Notes: generated by a model from the sequence alone, not told the origin. A stretch of DNA of 17,267 bases from CAADGU01 sp964581605 (GCA_964581605.1 CAZOPF010000114.1:1-17267), one strand, 5' to 3'; positions 6,705 to 13,809 are shown, counted from the first letter of the stretch. Translations and numbers: made by a program.

Positions 6705-7301
6705 TCAAACTAGCCGAAACATGAATACCAGCCCCAGGCAAAGGATAGTGAGTGCCAAAAGAAGGATCATCATGCCAACGATAAACCGCCACGGCCGTTT
6801 AATCTCCGACCGCGTTTGAAACTTGACCGTTGGCTGGATACCAGGGCCGGTGGAAATTTGCACCTGACTGGCGGCGCCGCCGGCAATGGGAAACATGGCG
6901 CTGAAACTCGCTGCCTGCCCCATATCCAGCGAAAACACATTACTGGCTACCATGCTTTGCCCGGAAGCCAGCGCATTGACAAATTGTTCCGCTTCCGCTT
7001 CGCTTACCTGAAACTTCTCCTGATACAACTGAATTGCTTCGGCTTCACGGCCGTCATGTATTAACTCTTTGACCGTTTTTAACGTGGATGCCAGGTTGGT
7101 CAGATCGCTGAAATCGAGTTTGAAGAAGTGATCAAATATAGGCGAGAAATCAGCATCCACTGATGGTGTAGACCGCCGTGCCCGTATCTCTTCTGGCACA
7201 ATGACCGCGCTGTTGCAATAGGCACACTGCACAATCGGGTCATCATCCCCATCATACTCAAGCCTGGCATTACAAGCAGGGCAATGAAATGTATGTACCA
7301 T
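6705..7301 (-). CDS. Membrane-anchored zinc-ribbon protein of unknown function
   Basis: The 198-aa product begins with a zinc ribbon (CPAC and CAYC, separated by an acidic loop with DGDDD). A helical segment follows, KTVKELIHDGREAEAIQLYQ...SEAEAEQFV, which resembles the L7/L12-type 'AIKLYRE' helix pair. The C terminus has one membrane helix (WRFIVGMMILLLALTILCLG region). It is probably anchored with the ribbon in the cytoplasm. The start at 7301 was chosen over an ATG at 7376 because a strong GAGGAG site precedes it and the extra 25 residues precede the ribbon without any homology cue. It is co-transcribed with sixA, which suggests a signalling link. I do not recognise a named family. Confidence 0.8.
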   Translation of the reverse strand: MVHTFHCPACNARLEYDGDDDPIVQCAYCNSAVIVPEEIRARRSTPSVDADFSPIFDHFFKLDFSDLTNLASTLKTVKELIHDGREAEAIQLYQEKFQVSEAEAEQFVNALASGQSMVASNVFSLDMGQAASFSAMFPIAGGAASQVQISTGPGIQPTVKFQTRSEIKRPWRFIVGMMILLLALTILCLGLVFMFRLV

Positions 7302-7318
7302 CCTTTGCTCCTCTGTTT

Positions 7319-7348
7319 GTGATAAACACCCAACAATGGGCATCTCAA
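7319..7348 (-). promoter_or_regulatory. Weak candidate promoter of the zinc-ribbon/sixA operon
   Basis: On the reverse strand TTGAGA (7348-7343) and TATCAC (7324-7319) are 18 nt apart, matching consensus at 5 and 4 positions. The implied start is roughly 10 nt before the GAGGAG ribosome site. Confidence 0.3.
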
Positions 7349-7407
7349 GGGTAAAACACATTGCTAAAACTGGCAATAAGGAAGGGGATACTGTCTCCTC
7401 CTACCAC

Positions 7408-7436
7408 TTGACAAGGTGTATATTTGACACTAATAT
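7408..7436 (+). promoter_or_regulatory. Strong sigma-70-type promoter of the kinase-like gene
   Basis: A perfect TTGACA (7408-7413) is followed after exactly 17 nt by TAATAT (7431-7436). The predicted transcript start is near 7443, which supports translation from the ATG at 7470 rather than from the TTG at 7449. Confidence 0.75.
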
Positions 7437-7456
7437 GATTCGTGTATCTTGTACAC
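7416..7456. promoter_or_regulatory. Pair of GTGTAT...ACAC operator-like palindromes
   Basis: Two 15-bp imperfect palindromes, GTGTATATTTGACAC (7416-7430) and GTGTATCTTGTACAC (7442-7456), agree at 12 of 15 positions and start 26 nt apart. The first fills the spacer between -35 and -10; the second covers the predicted transcription start. This placement is classical for a repressor. The regulator is unknown. Confidence 0.45.
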
Positions 7457-7469
7457 TAAAGAGCGTGAC

Positions 7470-9344
7470 ATGAATCAAACAATTTTCCTTAATCAGCAAC
7501 CCATTAAACCAGACACCGCGCAATTGATCCAATCCGGTGGCGAAGGGATGGTGTTTCGCTGGCAGAACACGGCCGTGAAACTCTACCACCACCCCACCGC
7601 CCAACACCAGGCCAAACTGGCTTACTGGTTTCAGAACGGGCTGGGACAGGTTGTGCCTGCGGCCGTGCTGGCCCCCTGTGCCCCGGTCACAGACAGCCAC
7701 GGTGAGTTGGTTGGTTTCCAAATGCCTCTGCTGCCACCCGGCAGCCAGCCACTCAAGGGATTGAGCAACCCACTTTTTCGCCAGAAAAACAATATCCCCC
7801 TGGCGGCCATCGTCGGCCTGCTGGCACAACTCCACGTCACCCTCACCCATCTCCACCAACATCACATCCTCATTGGCGATCTCAACGACACCAACATCTA
7901 CTTCACCCCGGCGAAACCGGGCGAGGCAGGCGGGACAAAGGCATCGGGTTACAGCCGAAAAGGTTTCCCGCCCGCCTCGCCCCTACACCCCAGCGACCTT
8001 ACCCCGGCGTCCCCGCGGCCCTCACCTGCTCACCCCGGCGCCCCCGCCGCCCTCACCTGCTCACTCATAGACGCCGACAGCTACCAGTTCGCCCACTTCC
8101 CCTGCCCGGTGGCCATGCCCGCCTTTTTAGACCCAGATTTGTATGGCGTGGCCGATTTGGGGGCACGGCCGTACTTCACCCCGCGCACCGACTGGTATGC
8201 CTTTGCCGTGCTGCTGGTCAAAACTTTGTTGGGCGTGCATCCTTACGGCGGTGTGCATCCGCAGCACAAAACGGTAACGGCCCGTGCCCAGGCGCGGGTG
8301 AGCATCTGGCAGCCATCCGTGACACGGCCGGCTAACAGCCTGCCATTGGACACGCTCAGTGATGCGTGCCAGCATTATCTCCAGCGCGTGTTTGAACAGG
8401 GCGAACGGCCGCCCTTCCCCGCCACTCTCCTCGCCAACGTCCTGCGCACGGCCGCCAGCCAGAAACGGGCGGCCGGTTCACCAACAACAGTTGGGCGGAT
8501 GCGTGTATTGTTGGCCGATGAGGGATTCATTGAGCATGTGGCGCTGCTGCCCAACGGCCGTGTCGTTGCCATCCTGCACAACGGCCAGAACTACAAATTG
8601 GTACGGTTAGGCATTGGCGGCAAGTGGGAGGAGATGGCCTTATTTGACGGCTCGCCCGGCTACCAGTTTGCTCACTTTGGCGGCCGGTTTCTGGCGGTGA
8701 ATCCGCCACAGCGCAGCCAACTGCTACTGCTGGATGTAGGCGGCAGCAGCCCGCAGAAAGTGGGCTTGATTGATACGGCCGTCTTTCGAGACACGGCCGT
8801 ATTTGCCGCCACACCCCAGCATCTCTACCGCATCGCCGGGAACTGGATCATGCGCGGGCAGATGCTAAACGGCCATTACGTCGAGGATGCCATGGCCACC
8901 GCCCATAAAAACCAGACCTGGTTCCAGGCTTCGCCCTACAACGATGCCATTGCCGGGTATCATCGTGTATTTGCGGAGTATCGCTTTTTTGTGCAGACCG
9001 GCGCCGGTAGTTATGATCTGCCGCTGCCGCCGCTACCCGCCGGGGACCATATTGCCCAGGCGGGCATGGCTTTTGGCACAGACACGGTGGCGGTAATTGT
9101 GCAGGCAATAGGGCGCGGCGCCGTCCGCATGTTGACGCACGTTTTCTCCTTCACCGGCCAACAGCAACACAGTGTTGAAGCAGGAGAAGATGTGTGGGAT
9201 ACGGCCGGTTGGGCAACGGCCGTTGCCACCTACCCTATCACTCCCCTGCCGGCTGATTACACACCGCCGGCCCGCTTGATGCGGTTGGGGCAACAGATGC
9301 TCATACAAGAACCCACACGGTTGCTGATTACACCAGCCAGTTAA
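7470..9344 (+). CDS. Protein kinase-like protein with a repeat-derived insertion and a propeller-like C-terminal half
   Basis: The 624-aa product has a divergent kinase fold resembling the YegI type. Glycine loop SGGEG is at residues 22-26, lysine K37 in AVKLYH, catalytic loop IGDLNDTN at 135-142 (D137, N142; the usual Lys is Asn), metal motif DAD at 201-203 in place of DFG, and TDWYAFAVLLVKTLLGVHPYGG for helix F at 240-261. Residues about 148-195 are a Pro/Gly/Ala-rich insert encoded by a 64-bp palindromic element and a 31-bp tandem repeat. The C-terminal part (about 345-620) has repeated short beta strands and may be a propeller; this is uncertain. The start has AAAGAG upstream and fits the promoter. 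It is divergent from zinc-ribbon/sixA. Kinase activity is inferred, not certain. Confidence 0.8.
   Translation: MNQTIFLNQQPIKPDTAQLIQSGGEGMVFRWQNTAVKLYHHPTAQHQAKLAYWFQNGLGQVVPAAVLAPCAPVTDSHGELVGFQMPLLPPGSQPLKGLSNPLFRQKNNIPLAAIVGLLAQLHVTLTHLHQHHILIGDLNDTNIYFTPAKPGEAGGTKASGYSRKGFPPASPLHPSDLTPASPRPSPAHPGAPAALTCSLIDADSYQFAHFPCPVAMPAFLDPDLYGVADLGARPYFTPRTDWYAFAVLLVKTLLGVHPYGGVHPQHKTVTARAQARVSIWQPSVTRPANSLPLDTLSDACQHYLQRVFEQGERPPFPATLLANVLRTAASQKRAAGSPTTVGRMRVLLADEGFIEHVALLPNGRVVAILHNGQNYKLVRLGIGGKWEEMALFDGSPGYQFAHFGGRFLAVNPPQRSQLLLLDVGGSSPQKVGLIDTAVFRDTAVFAATPQHLYRIAGNWIMRGQMLNGHYVEDAMATAHKNQTWFQASPYNDAIAGYHRVFAEYRFFVQTGAGSYDLPLPPLPAGDHIAQAGMAFGTDTVAVIVQAIGRGAVRMLTHVFSFTGQQQHSVEAGEDVWDTAGWATAVATYPITPLPADYTPPARLMRLGQQMLIQEPTRLLITPAS
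7919..7982. repeat. 64-bp inverted-repeat element, copy 2, inside a coding region
   Basis: GGGCGAGGCAGGCGGGA (7919-7935) pairs with TCCCGCCCGCCTCGCCC (7966-7982) at 16 of 17 positions. It has the same total length, outer arms and CTAC right flank as copy 1 at 47-110. It is read through in frame as part of the kinase-like protein, between the catalytic loop and the DAD motif. Confidence 0.75.
8001..8062 (+). repeat. 31-bp tandem repeat, two copies, inside the kinase-like gene
   Basis: The copies at 8001-8031 and 8032-8062 start ACCCCGGCG, end CCCTCACCTGCTC, and differ at 2 of 31 positions. They directly follow the 64-bp element and complete the insertion. Because 31 is not a multiple of three, the two copies are read in different frames (SPRPSPAH and APAALTCS). 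Confidence 0.8.
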
Positions 9345-9406
9345 CACAGCTGGCGAGAGAATGGCGGCCGTTCATGTCGCCATGTGCCTGGCCTGATTGA
9401 GTAAGG

Positions 9407-9412
9407 TATACT
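9407..9412 (+). promoter_or_regulatory. Possible -10 box ahead of the isoprenoid genes
   Basis: TATACT matches the -10 consensus at 5 of 6 positions, 33 nt before the fni ATG. No good -35 is found at the right distance. A 6-bp inverted repeat ATGGCG/CGCCAT lies just upstream at 9361-9383. Confidence 0.25.
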
Positions 9413-9445
9413 TCCCCGATTCAATTCTAAAAGTTGGAGAAAGAA

Positions 9446-10492
9446 ATGACTGCTGCCCCCGACCCAGACCTCACGGAACGGCGCAAGGCCGACCACATTC
9501 GCATCAACCTGGAAGAGGATGTTGCTTTCAAACATGTAACGACTGGCCTGGAAAAGTTCTTTTTTATGCACCAGGCTTTGCCAGAAATCAATCTGGCCGA
9601 TGTAGATACAACCACTTCCCTCTTTGGCAAAACGCTCAAAACACCGTTGCTCATCTCCTCCATGACCGGGGGCACGGCCGAAGCCCGCGCTATCAACCGT
9701 ACACTCGCGGCCGGGGCGCAAGCCGCGGGCATCGCCATGGGATTGGGGTCTATGCGGGCGGCCGTTGAGGACGAATCGTTGGCCGATACCTACCGGGTAC
9801 GTGATGTGGCTCCCGACATCTTGCTATTCGCCAACCTGGGCGCGGTACAATTTAACTATGGTTACGGGCTAGATGAATGTTTGCTGCTAGTGGAGATGAT
9901 TGAAGCGGACGCCCTTATTCTGCATTTCAATGCCCTGCAAGAAGCCGTGCAGCCCGAAGGTGACGGCAACTTTGCCAATTTGCTGCCCAAAATTGAAGCC
10001 ATCTGCAAAAAGCTGCCTGTACCTGTTATTGCCAAAGAGGTAGGCTGGGGTTTTGCCGAAGAAACGGCGCGACGATTAGCCGCAGCAGGCGTGGCGGCTA
10101 TTGATGTGGCCGGGGCGGGCGGCACCAGTTGGAGCCAGGTGGAGATGCACCGCGCCCCCACGGCCCGCCATGCACGGGTGGCTGGAGCGTTTATAGATTG
10201 GGGAATTCCTACGGCCGTGTCCATCCAACAGTGCCGCCGCGCCGCCCCCCACCTGCCCATCTTCGCCAGCGGCGGCATCCGCAATGGCATTGATGTTGCC
10301 AAGTGCATTGCCCTGGGGGCCAATCTGGTCGGTTTTGCCGGTGACTTCCTGCGTGCGGCCGATAAAGGGGGCGTAGATGGCGTCATCGAAATGGCCGAAA
10401 CCATCACGGCCGAACTTCGGGTTGCCATGTTCTGCTCCGGCGTGTTAAACCTCCATGCCCTTGGCCAAACCCCACTCCTTACCCAGTTTTAG
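9446..10492 (+). CDS. fni: Type 2 isopentenyl-diphosphate delta-isomerase (FMN-dependent)
   Basis: The 348-aa product carries the IDI-2 signature set: RRKADHI (11-17), SSMTGG (71-76), the substrate loop HFNALQEAVQPEGDGNF (160-176, with H160, N162, Q165, E166), KEVGWG (197-202), GAGGTSW (223-229), and SGGIRNG in the FMN phosphate site. It interconverts IPP and DMAPP with FMN and reduced nicotinamide. The ATG at 9446 has GGAG 6 nt upstream; a TTG four codons earlier overlaps that site and was rejected. The TAG stop ends 29 nt before the polyprenyl synthase ATG, so the pair is one isoprenoid unit. Type 2 isomerases often accompany the mevalonate pathway, but no such genes are in view. Confidence 0.93.
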   Translation: MTAAPDPDLTERRKADHIRINLEEDVAFKHVTTGLEKFFFMHQALPEINLADVDTTTSLFGKTLKTPLLISSMTGGTAEARAINRTLAAGAQAAGIAMGLGSMRAAVEDESLADTYRVRDVAPDILLFANLGAVQFNYGYGLDECLLLVEMIEADALILHFNALQEAVQPEGDGNFANLLPKIEAICKKLPVPVIAKEVGWGFAEETARRLAAAGVAAIDVAGAGGTSWSQVEMHRAPTARHARVAGAFIDWGIPTAVSIQQCRRAAPHLPIFASGGIRNGIDVAKCIALGANLVGFAGDFLRAADKGGVDGVIEMAETITAELRVAMFCSGVLNLHALGQTPLLTQF

Positions 10493-10521
10493 TGTGTAAC
10501 TCAACATCAGCAGGGTCATTT

Positions 10522-11547
10522 ATGATGAAAGAACTTGAAAATTTAAGCCAGGAAATGCGTGCCGCCCTCAATGACGAGATGAAGGCTGTTTTATTGTTTG
10601 ATGAAACAACGCCAGATTTGTTTTACGGTATGATGCACTACCATATGGGTTGGCGTGACCAGGCACTAAAACCGGCCGATGTCAATGCCGGTAAACAAAT
10701 TCGCCCCGTCCTGCTGCTGCTGGTTTGCCAGGCAGCGGGTGGAGATTGGCGGCAGGCCGTGCCCGCGGCCGCGGCCGTAGAACTGCTGCACAACTTCTCG
10801 CTCATTCACGATGACATCGAGGACGCCAGCCCCACCAGGCGCGGCCGGGAAACACTCTGGCAAATCTGGGGCATCGAGCAGGCAATCAACGCTGGCGACG
10901 CCATGTTTGCGCTGGCGCATCTGGCACTCAATCGCCTTTATGATCGCGGTGTGCCGGCAGAGCGAGTGGTACGCGCCTTGCGCCGTTTTGATGAGACATG
11001 TGTGCGGCTGACACAAGGTCAACATGCGGACATGGGCTTTGAAAAACGAGATTGGGTGAGTGTGGCCGAATATATTGAGATGATTACAGGAAAAACGGCC
11101 GTACTCCTCTCGCTTTGTGCCGAATTAGGCGCACTGGTCGCCGGGCAAAATGAGGAGACGATAGCCCACTATGCTCATTATGGATTGGAGGCCGGTTTAG
11201 CTTTTCAGGCTATTGACGACATCCTGGGTATCTGGGGTGATGAAACCGTCATCGGCAAATCTGCCTCCACCGACATTGCCACGAAAAAGAAAACGTTGCC
11301 CGTCCTGTATGGCCTGGAACACAGCCCAGAACTACAACAGTTGTATATGCAAGAAGAGGCAAGCAGTAATTTTGTTCATCGTGTCGTGGGGTTGCTCAAC
11401 CAGAGCGGTGCGCGTGACTTTGCTACAGCAAAAGCCACTTCCTATACCCAGAACGCATTGGAACATTTAGAAGCGGCTCACCCTGATGGCGTCGCTTATA
11501 TTGCTCTTAGCCAACTGACCGATATGCTGCTTAAGCGTGACTACTAG
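10522..11547 (+). CDS. Polyprenyl diphosphate synthase (geranylgeranyl-type, E-configuration)
   Basis: The 341-aa product is a trans-prenyltransferase. It has GKQIRP (57-62), the first Asp-rich motif DDIED (97-101) followed by ASPTRRG, KT at 191-192, and the second motif FQAIDDILGIWGD (228-240) followed by GKSASTDIATKKKTLP. It condenses IPP onto allylic diphosphates, using the DMAPP made by the preceding isomerase. A Phe lies five residues before the first motif, where bulky residues limit chain length, but the product (C15, C20 or longer) cannot be fixed from sequence. The ATG at 10522 has AGGG 6 nt upstream; another ATG follows at 10525. A GTG at 10492 overlapping the fni stop was rejected. 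Confidence 0.9.
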   Translation: MMKELENLSQEMRAALNDEMKAVLLFDETTPDLFYGMMHYHMGWRDQALKPADVNAGKQIRPVLLLLVCQAAGGDWRQAVPAAAAVELLHNFSLIHDDIEDASPTRRGRETLWQIWGIEQAINAGDAMFALAHLALNRLYDRGVPAERVVRALRRFDETCVRLTQGQHADMGFEKRDWVSVAEYIEMITGKTAVLLSLCAELGALVAGQNEETIAHYAHYGLEAGLAFQAIDDILGIWGDETVIGKSASTDIATKKKTLPVLYGLEHSPELQQLYMQEEASSNFVHRVVGLLNQSGARDFATAKATSYTQNALEHLEAAHPDGVAYIALSQLTDMLLKRDY

Positions 11548-11567
11548 CACCTGACCAATATAAGTTT

Positions 11568-11601
11568 GCGGAGTGAGGCATCCTCCGATGCCTCACTCCG
11601 C
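11568..11601. repeat. Perfect 15-bp hairpin between convergent genes
   Basis: GCGGAGTGAGGCATC and GATGCCTCACTCCGC form a perfect stem with a CTCC loop. The core GGCATCCTC-N-GATGCC is shared with the hairpin at 6122-6143, which marks a dispersed family. It lies 20 nt after the polyprenyl synthase stop and before the stop of the FHA regulator, so it could end transcription in both directions. It lacks a T-run, so REP-like is the safer call. Confidence 0.7.
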
Positions 11602-11638
11602 GCTCCACAAATTTAGTTTGCTGAGGTACCAGGCCATA

Positions 11639-12292
11639 TTATGAGCCTGGGTGGGGTTCATTATCCAGACGGAAGCCATGCCCACGCACCGTAACGATAT
11701 AGTTGTGTTCGTCCAGTTCCATCAGCCGGTCACGCAAGCGGCGTACCAGGGCATCAATGGCCTGTTCGGAAACACCCAGGCCGTCGGTGCCGGGCCAGAC
11801 AACCTCCACAATTTCATCACGGGTAATGACCGCGCCACGCGCCTGGTGCAGCCGTTCCAGCAGCCGGAATTGGGCCAGCGAAAGCGGTGGGTCCAGTTCC
11901 TTGCCATTGATGAATACGGCACGTTGGGCGTCATCCAATACCAGTTGGCCTTGTAATTGGGGTGGTTCAAAGGTGAGGGGAATGGTGGCGTCTGTGCCCA
12001 CAAACACCAGTTTGACGCAGAGGGCAATGGAAATCTCGTCGCCATCCTGGAGTTGGGTGGAGCCTTCAAAGAGACGGCCGTTCAAATGTGTCCCATTCTT
12101 GCTGCCGAGATCATGGAGGATGTAACGGCCGTTTTCGCGGGTGATGCGCACATGCTGGCGCGATACCTGCCGCTCTGGCAGCACAATCTGACATTCAGCG
12201 CCTCGGCCAATAAGAAATTCATCTGCGTCTATGGCCCACCGTTGGCCAGCCAATTGTCCTTCTCGTATCACCAGGACTGGTTGTTCATTCAT
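11639..12292 (-). CDS. FHA domain-winged helix DNA-binding regulator
   Basis: The 217-aa product joins two domains. Residues 5-100 form an FHA domain with all phosphothreonine-binding landmarks: IGR (28-30), SRQH (44-47) and SKNGTHLNG (64-72). Residues about 115-211 form an OmpR/PhoB-type winged helix (LSLAQFRLLERL, ITRDEIVEVVWP, VSEQAIDALVRRLRDRL, IVTVRGHGFRL). There is no receiver domain. Known: FHA domains bind phosphothreonine peptides. Inferred: DNA binding is tuned by a Thr-phosphorylated partner, most simply the Ser/Thr kinase encoded divergently 98 bp away or one of its substrates. A strong GGAGGGG site precedes the ATG. Confidence 0.9.
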   Translation of the reverse strand: MNEQPVLVIREGQLAGQRWAIDADEFLIGRGAECQIVLPERQVSRQHVRITRENGRYILHDLGSKNGTHLNGRLFEGSTQLQDGDEISIALCVKLVFVGTDATIPLTFEPPQLQGQLVLDDAQRAVFINGKELDPPLSLAQFRLLERLHQARGAVITRDEIVEVVWPGTDGLGVSEQAIDALVRRLRDRLMELDEHNYIVTVRGHGFRLDNEPHPGS

Positions 12293-12341
12293 CTTGTTTG
12301 CCCCTCCAATATGAGCATAAAAGTGATTTTTGCCAGGATAG

Positions 12342-12371
12342 ATTATAATAGGAATCGTTTAGAACCGTAAA
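12342..12371 (-). promoter_or_regulatory. Candidate promoter of the FHA regulator gene
   Basis: On the reverse strand TTTACG (12371-12366) and TATAAT (12347-12342) are 18 nt apart. The -10 is perfect and overlaps the forward -10 at 12344-12349, because ATTATAAT is its own reverse complement. The predicted leader is about 43 nt. Confidence 0.45.
12344..12349 (+). promoter_or_regulatory. Candidate -10 box of the Ser/Thr kinase gene
   Basis: A perfect TATAAT lies 41 nt before the kinase ATG. The -35 region is weak. It shares the palindrome ATTATAAT (12342-12349) with the reverse promoter of the FHA gene, so a two-way promoter is likely. Confidence 0.45.
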
Positions 12372-12390
12372 GCGCATGGTGTAGCTGCTG

Positions 12391-13362
12391 ATGAATTTGG
12401 TACAGGATGAGACAATTTTACGCGAACGTTACCGGCTGACCAACATTGTCGGTCAGGGGGGTATGGGGAGCGTATACCGGGCGGAGGATTTGCGTCTGCC
12501 AGGGCGGTTGTGTGCCATTAAGGTGGTGCAGCCAGACGAAAATGCCAGTTCGGACGCGCAGGCTCAGGCTCAGGCCCAATTTCTGAAAGAGGCCAGTGTG
12601 TTAGCGCAGCTAGATCATCCCAGCCTGCCAAAAGTGTCTGATTTTTTCACAGAGAACGGCCGTGACTACCTGGTGATGGACTATGTGCCTGGCGATGATC
12701 TCAGCCAGATTTTACGGGCTAACGATGGCCCGCTGCCAGAAAAGTCAGTTCTGGCGTGGGCGGAGCAAATCCTAGATGCGCTCCAATATCTACACGAACA
12801 AAAACCGCCAGTGCTACACCGGGATATTAAGCCCTCAAACATCAAGTTGACGCCCAACGGCCGTATCAAACTGGTAGACTTTGGCCTGGTGAAAGTGATG
12901 GCCCATGATGACGCCCGCACCATCACCGTCGTCCAAGGGCGTGGCACTGCTCTCTATACGCCGCTGGAACAATATGGCGGCGACGGCGGCCACACCGACG
13001 CCCGCACCGATATTTACGCTTTGGGGGCCACCTTTTATCATCTGCTCACCAACTATCCGCCACCAGACGCCAAAGCACGTTTCCTGAACCCGGCGGTGTT
13101 ACAACCACCCCATCGGCTCAATGCGCTGCTCTCCGAAACGGTGTCAGAAGCGATTATGTGGGCGATGGCCATGCACCCAGATGAACGGCCGTCCGCCATC
13201 GCGGAATTCCGACAGGTGCTGTTTGGCTACCAAAAACGCCCCGGTCGTCTGGTAGAAGCCTCCGTCCCATCGGTATGGGGCAATGCGGTAGCAGCCAACC
13301 GCACGGCCGTATTAATTGTGCTGCTGTTATTGTTGCTGGCGCTGGTTTTGACTATTTTGTGA
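12391..13362 (+). CDS. Membrane Ser/Thr protein kinase (PknB-like), no sensor domain
   Basis: The 323-aa product has a complete Hanks-type kinase domain: GQGGMG loop (21-26), K44 in CAIKVV, HRDIKPSN (143-150), DFG (163-165), GTALYTPLEQY activation-loop end (185-195), and DIYALGATFYHLLT (207-220). After a short juxtamembrane stretch, one membrane helix (about 305-323) ends the protein, so there is no extracellular sensor. An AQAQAQAQ run at 56-63 interrupts the helix C region. It lies divergent from the FHA regulator and 3 nt before the InsA-like gene. The Shine-Dalgarno is poor. Predicted role: Thr phosphorylation read by the FHA protein (inference). Confidence 0.92.
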   Translation: MNLVQDETILRERYRLTNIVGQGGMGSVYRAEDLRLPGRLCAIKVVQPDENASSDAQAQAQAQFLKEASVLAQLDHPSLPKVSDFFTENGRDYLVMDYVPGDDLSQILRANDGPLPEKSVLAWAEQILDALQYLHEQKPPVLHRDIKPSNIKLTPNGRIKLVDFGLVKVMAHDDARTITVVQGRGTALYTPLEQYGGDGGHTDARTDIYALGATFYHLLTNYPPPDAKARFLNPAVLQPPHRLNALLSETVSEAIMWAMAMHPDERPSAIAEFRQVLFGYQKRPGRLVEASVPSVWGNAVAANRTAVLIVLLLLLLALVLTIL

Positions 13363-13365
13363 AGC

Positions 13366-13740
13366 ATGAATCAAGAGCTTCCCCGCTGTCCAGGTTGCCT
13401 GGCGCCAGATCGGCAAATAAGGGATGGCTACACCCACTCCGGCAGCCAACGTTACCGCTGCAAACTGTGTGGTTGCCGCTACACACCGGCTCCCAAAACA
13501 CAAGGCTACGATGATGACATTCGCCTGCAAGCGCTCACTTTATTCCTGGAGGGGGTCAGCTTACGGATGATCTCCCGCATTTTAGAAGTCAACCACCAGA
13601 GTGTAGCCAATTGGATAAACCATTATGCCGGCAATATCCCGGAGGATTTACCAGATAGTGTGCTGGAAACGGCCGTGCTTGACGGCCTCATTACTTTCAA
13701 CCCCCGGCAGAAACAAAGCCCACCAACACCACCCAGCTAG
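13366..13740 (+). CDS. InsA-like zinc-ribbon and helix-turn-helix protein (IS1-type transposase N-terminus)
   Basis: The 124-aa product has a zinc ribbon (C8, C11, C32, C35 in CPGC and YRCKLCGCRY) and a helix-turn-helix (GVSLRMISRILEVNHQSVANWI, 63-84), the layout of InsA and of IS1-family transposase N-termini. It stops after ETAVLDGLITF (101-111), where full transposases begin the DDE domain, and ends in a short QKQSPPTPPS tail. No DDE domain and no terminal inverted repeats follow. It is either a truncated insertion-sequence remnant or a domesticated DNA-binding protein. It starts 3 nt after the kinase stop with no ribosome site of its own, so it is probably translationally coupled. It contains one ACGGCCGT, as resident genes do. 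Confidence 0.8.
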   Translation: MNQELPRCPGCLAPDRQIRDGYTHSGSQRYRCKLCGCRYTPAPKTQGYDDDIRLQALTLFLEGVSLRMISRILEVNHQSVANWINHYAGNIPEDLPDSVLETAVLDGLITFNPRQKQSPPTPPS

Positions 13741-13758
13741 ACACTTCGTCATATTTCT

Positions 13759-13787
13759 TTGACAGAACCTGCCCTGCTTACTATAGT
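13759..13787 (+). promoter_or_regulatory. Strong sigma-70-type promoter of the ABC ATPase gene
   Basis: A perfect TTGACA (13759-13764) is followed after exactly 17 nt by TATAGT (13782-13787). The predicted start near 13794 gives a leader of about 73 nt. Confidence 0.75.
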
Positions 13788-13809
13788 TGCCCTATCGTAA
13801 ACCACATCA

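Noticed and set aside
7424..7429. Second TTGACA in the kinase-like promoter region
   Set aside because: No -10 match lies 16-18 nt downstream (the region reads TCTTGT); it is part of an operator-like palindrome.
7401..7865. Reverse-strand frame of 154 codons opposite the kinase-like gene
   Set aside because: It would cover the strong forward promoter and lies opposite the conserved kinase N-lobe, so it is a shadow frame.
9862..10428. Reverse-strand frame of 188 codons inside fni
   Set aside because: Antisense to a well-conserved enzyme; the composition is low-complexity Ala/Ser/Arg, typical of a shadow.
11568..11601. Hairpin considered as a rho-independent terminator
   Set aside because: The stem is perfect, but neither strand has a T-run after it, and the core recurs at 6122-6143, so it is listed as a repeat.
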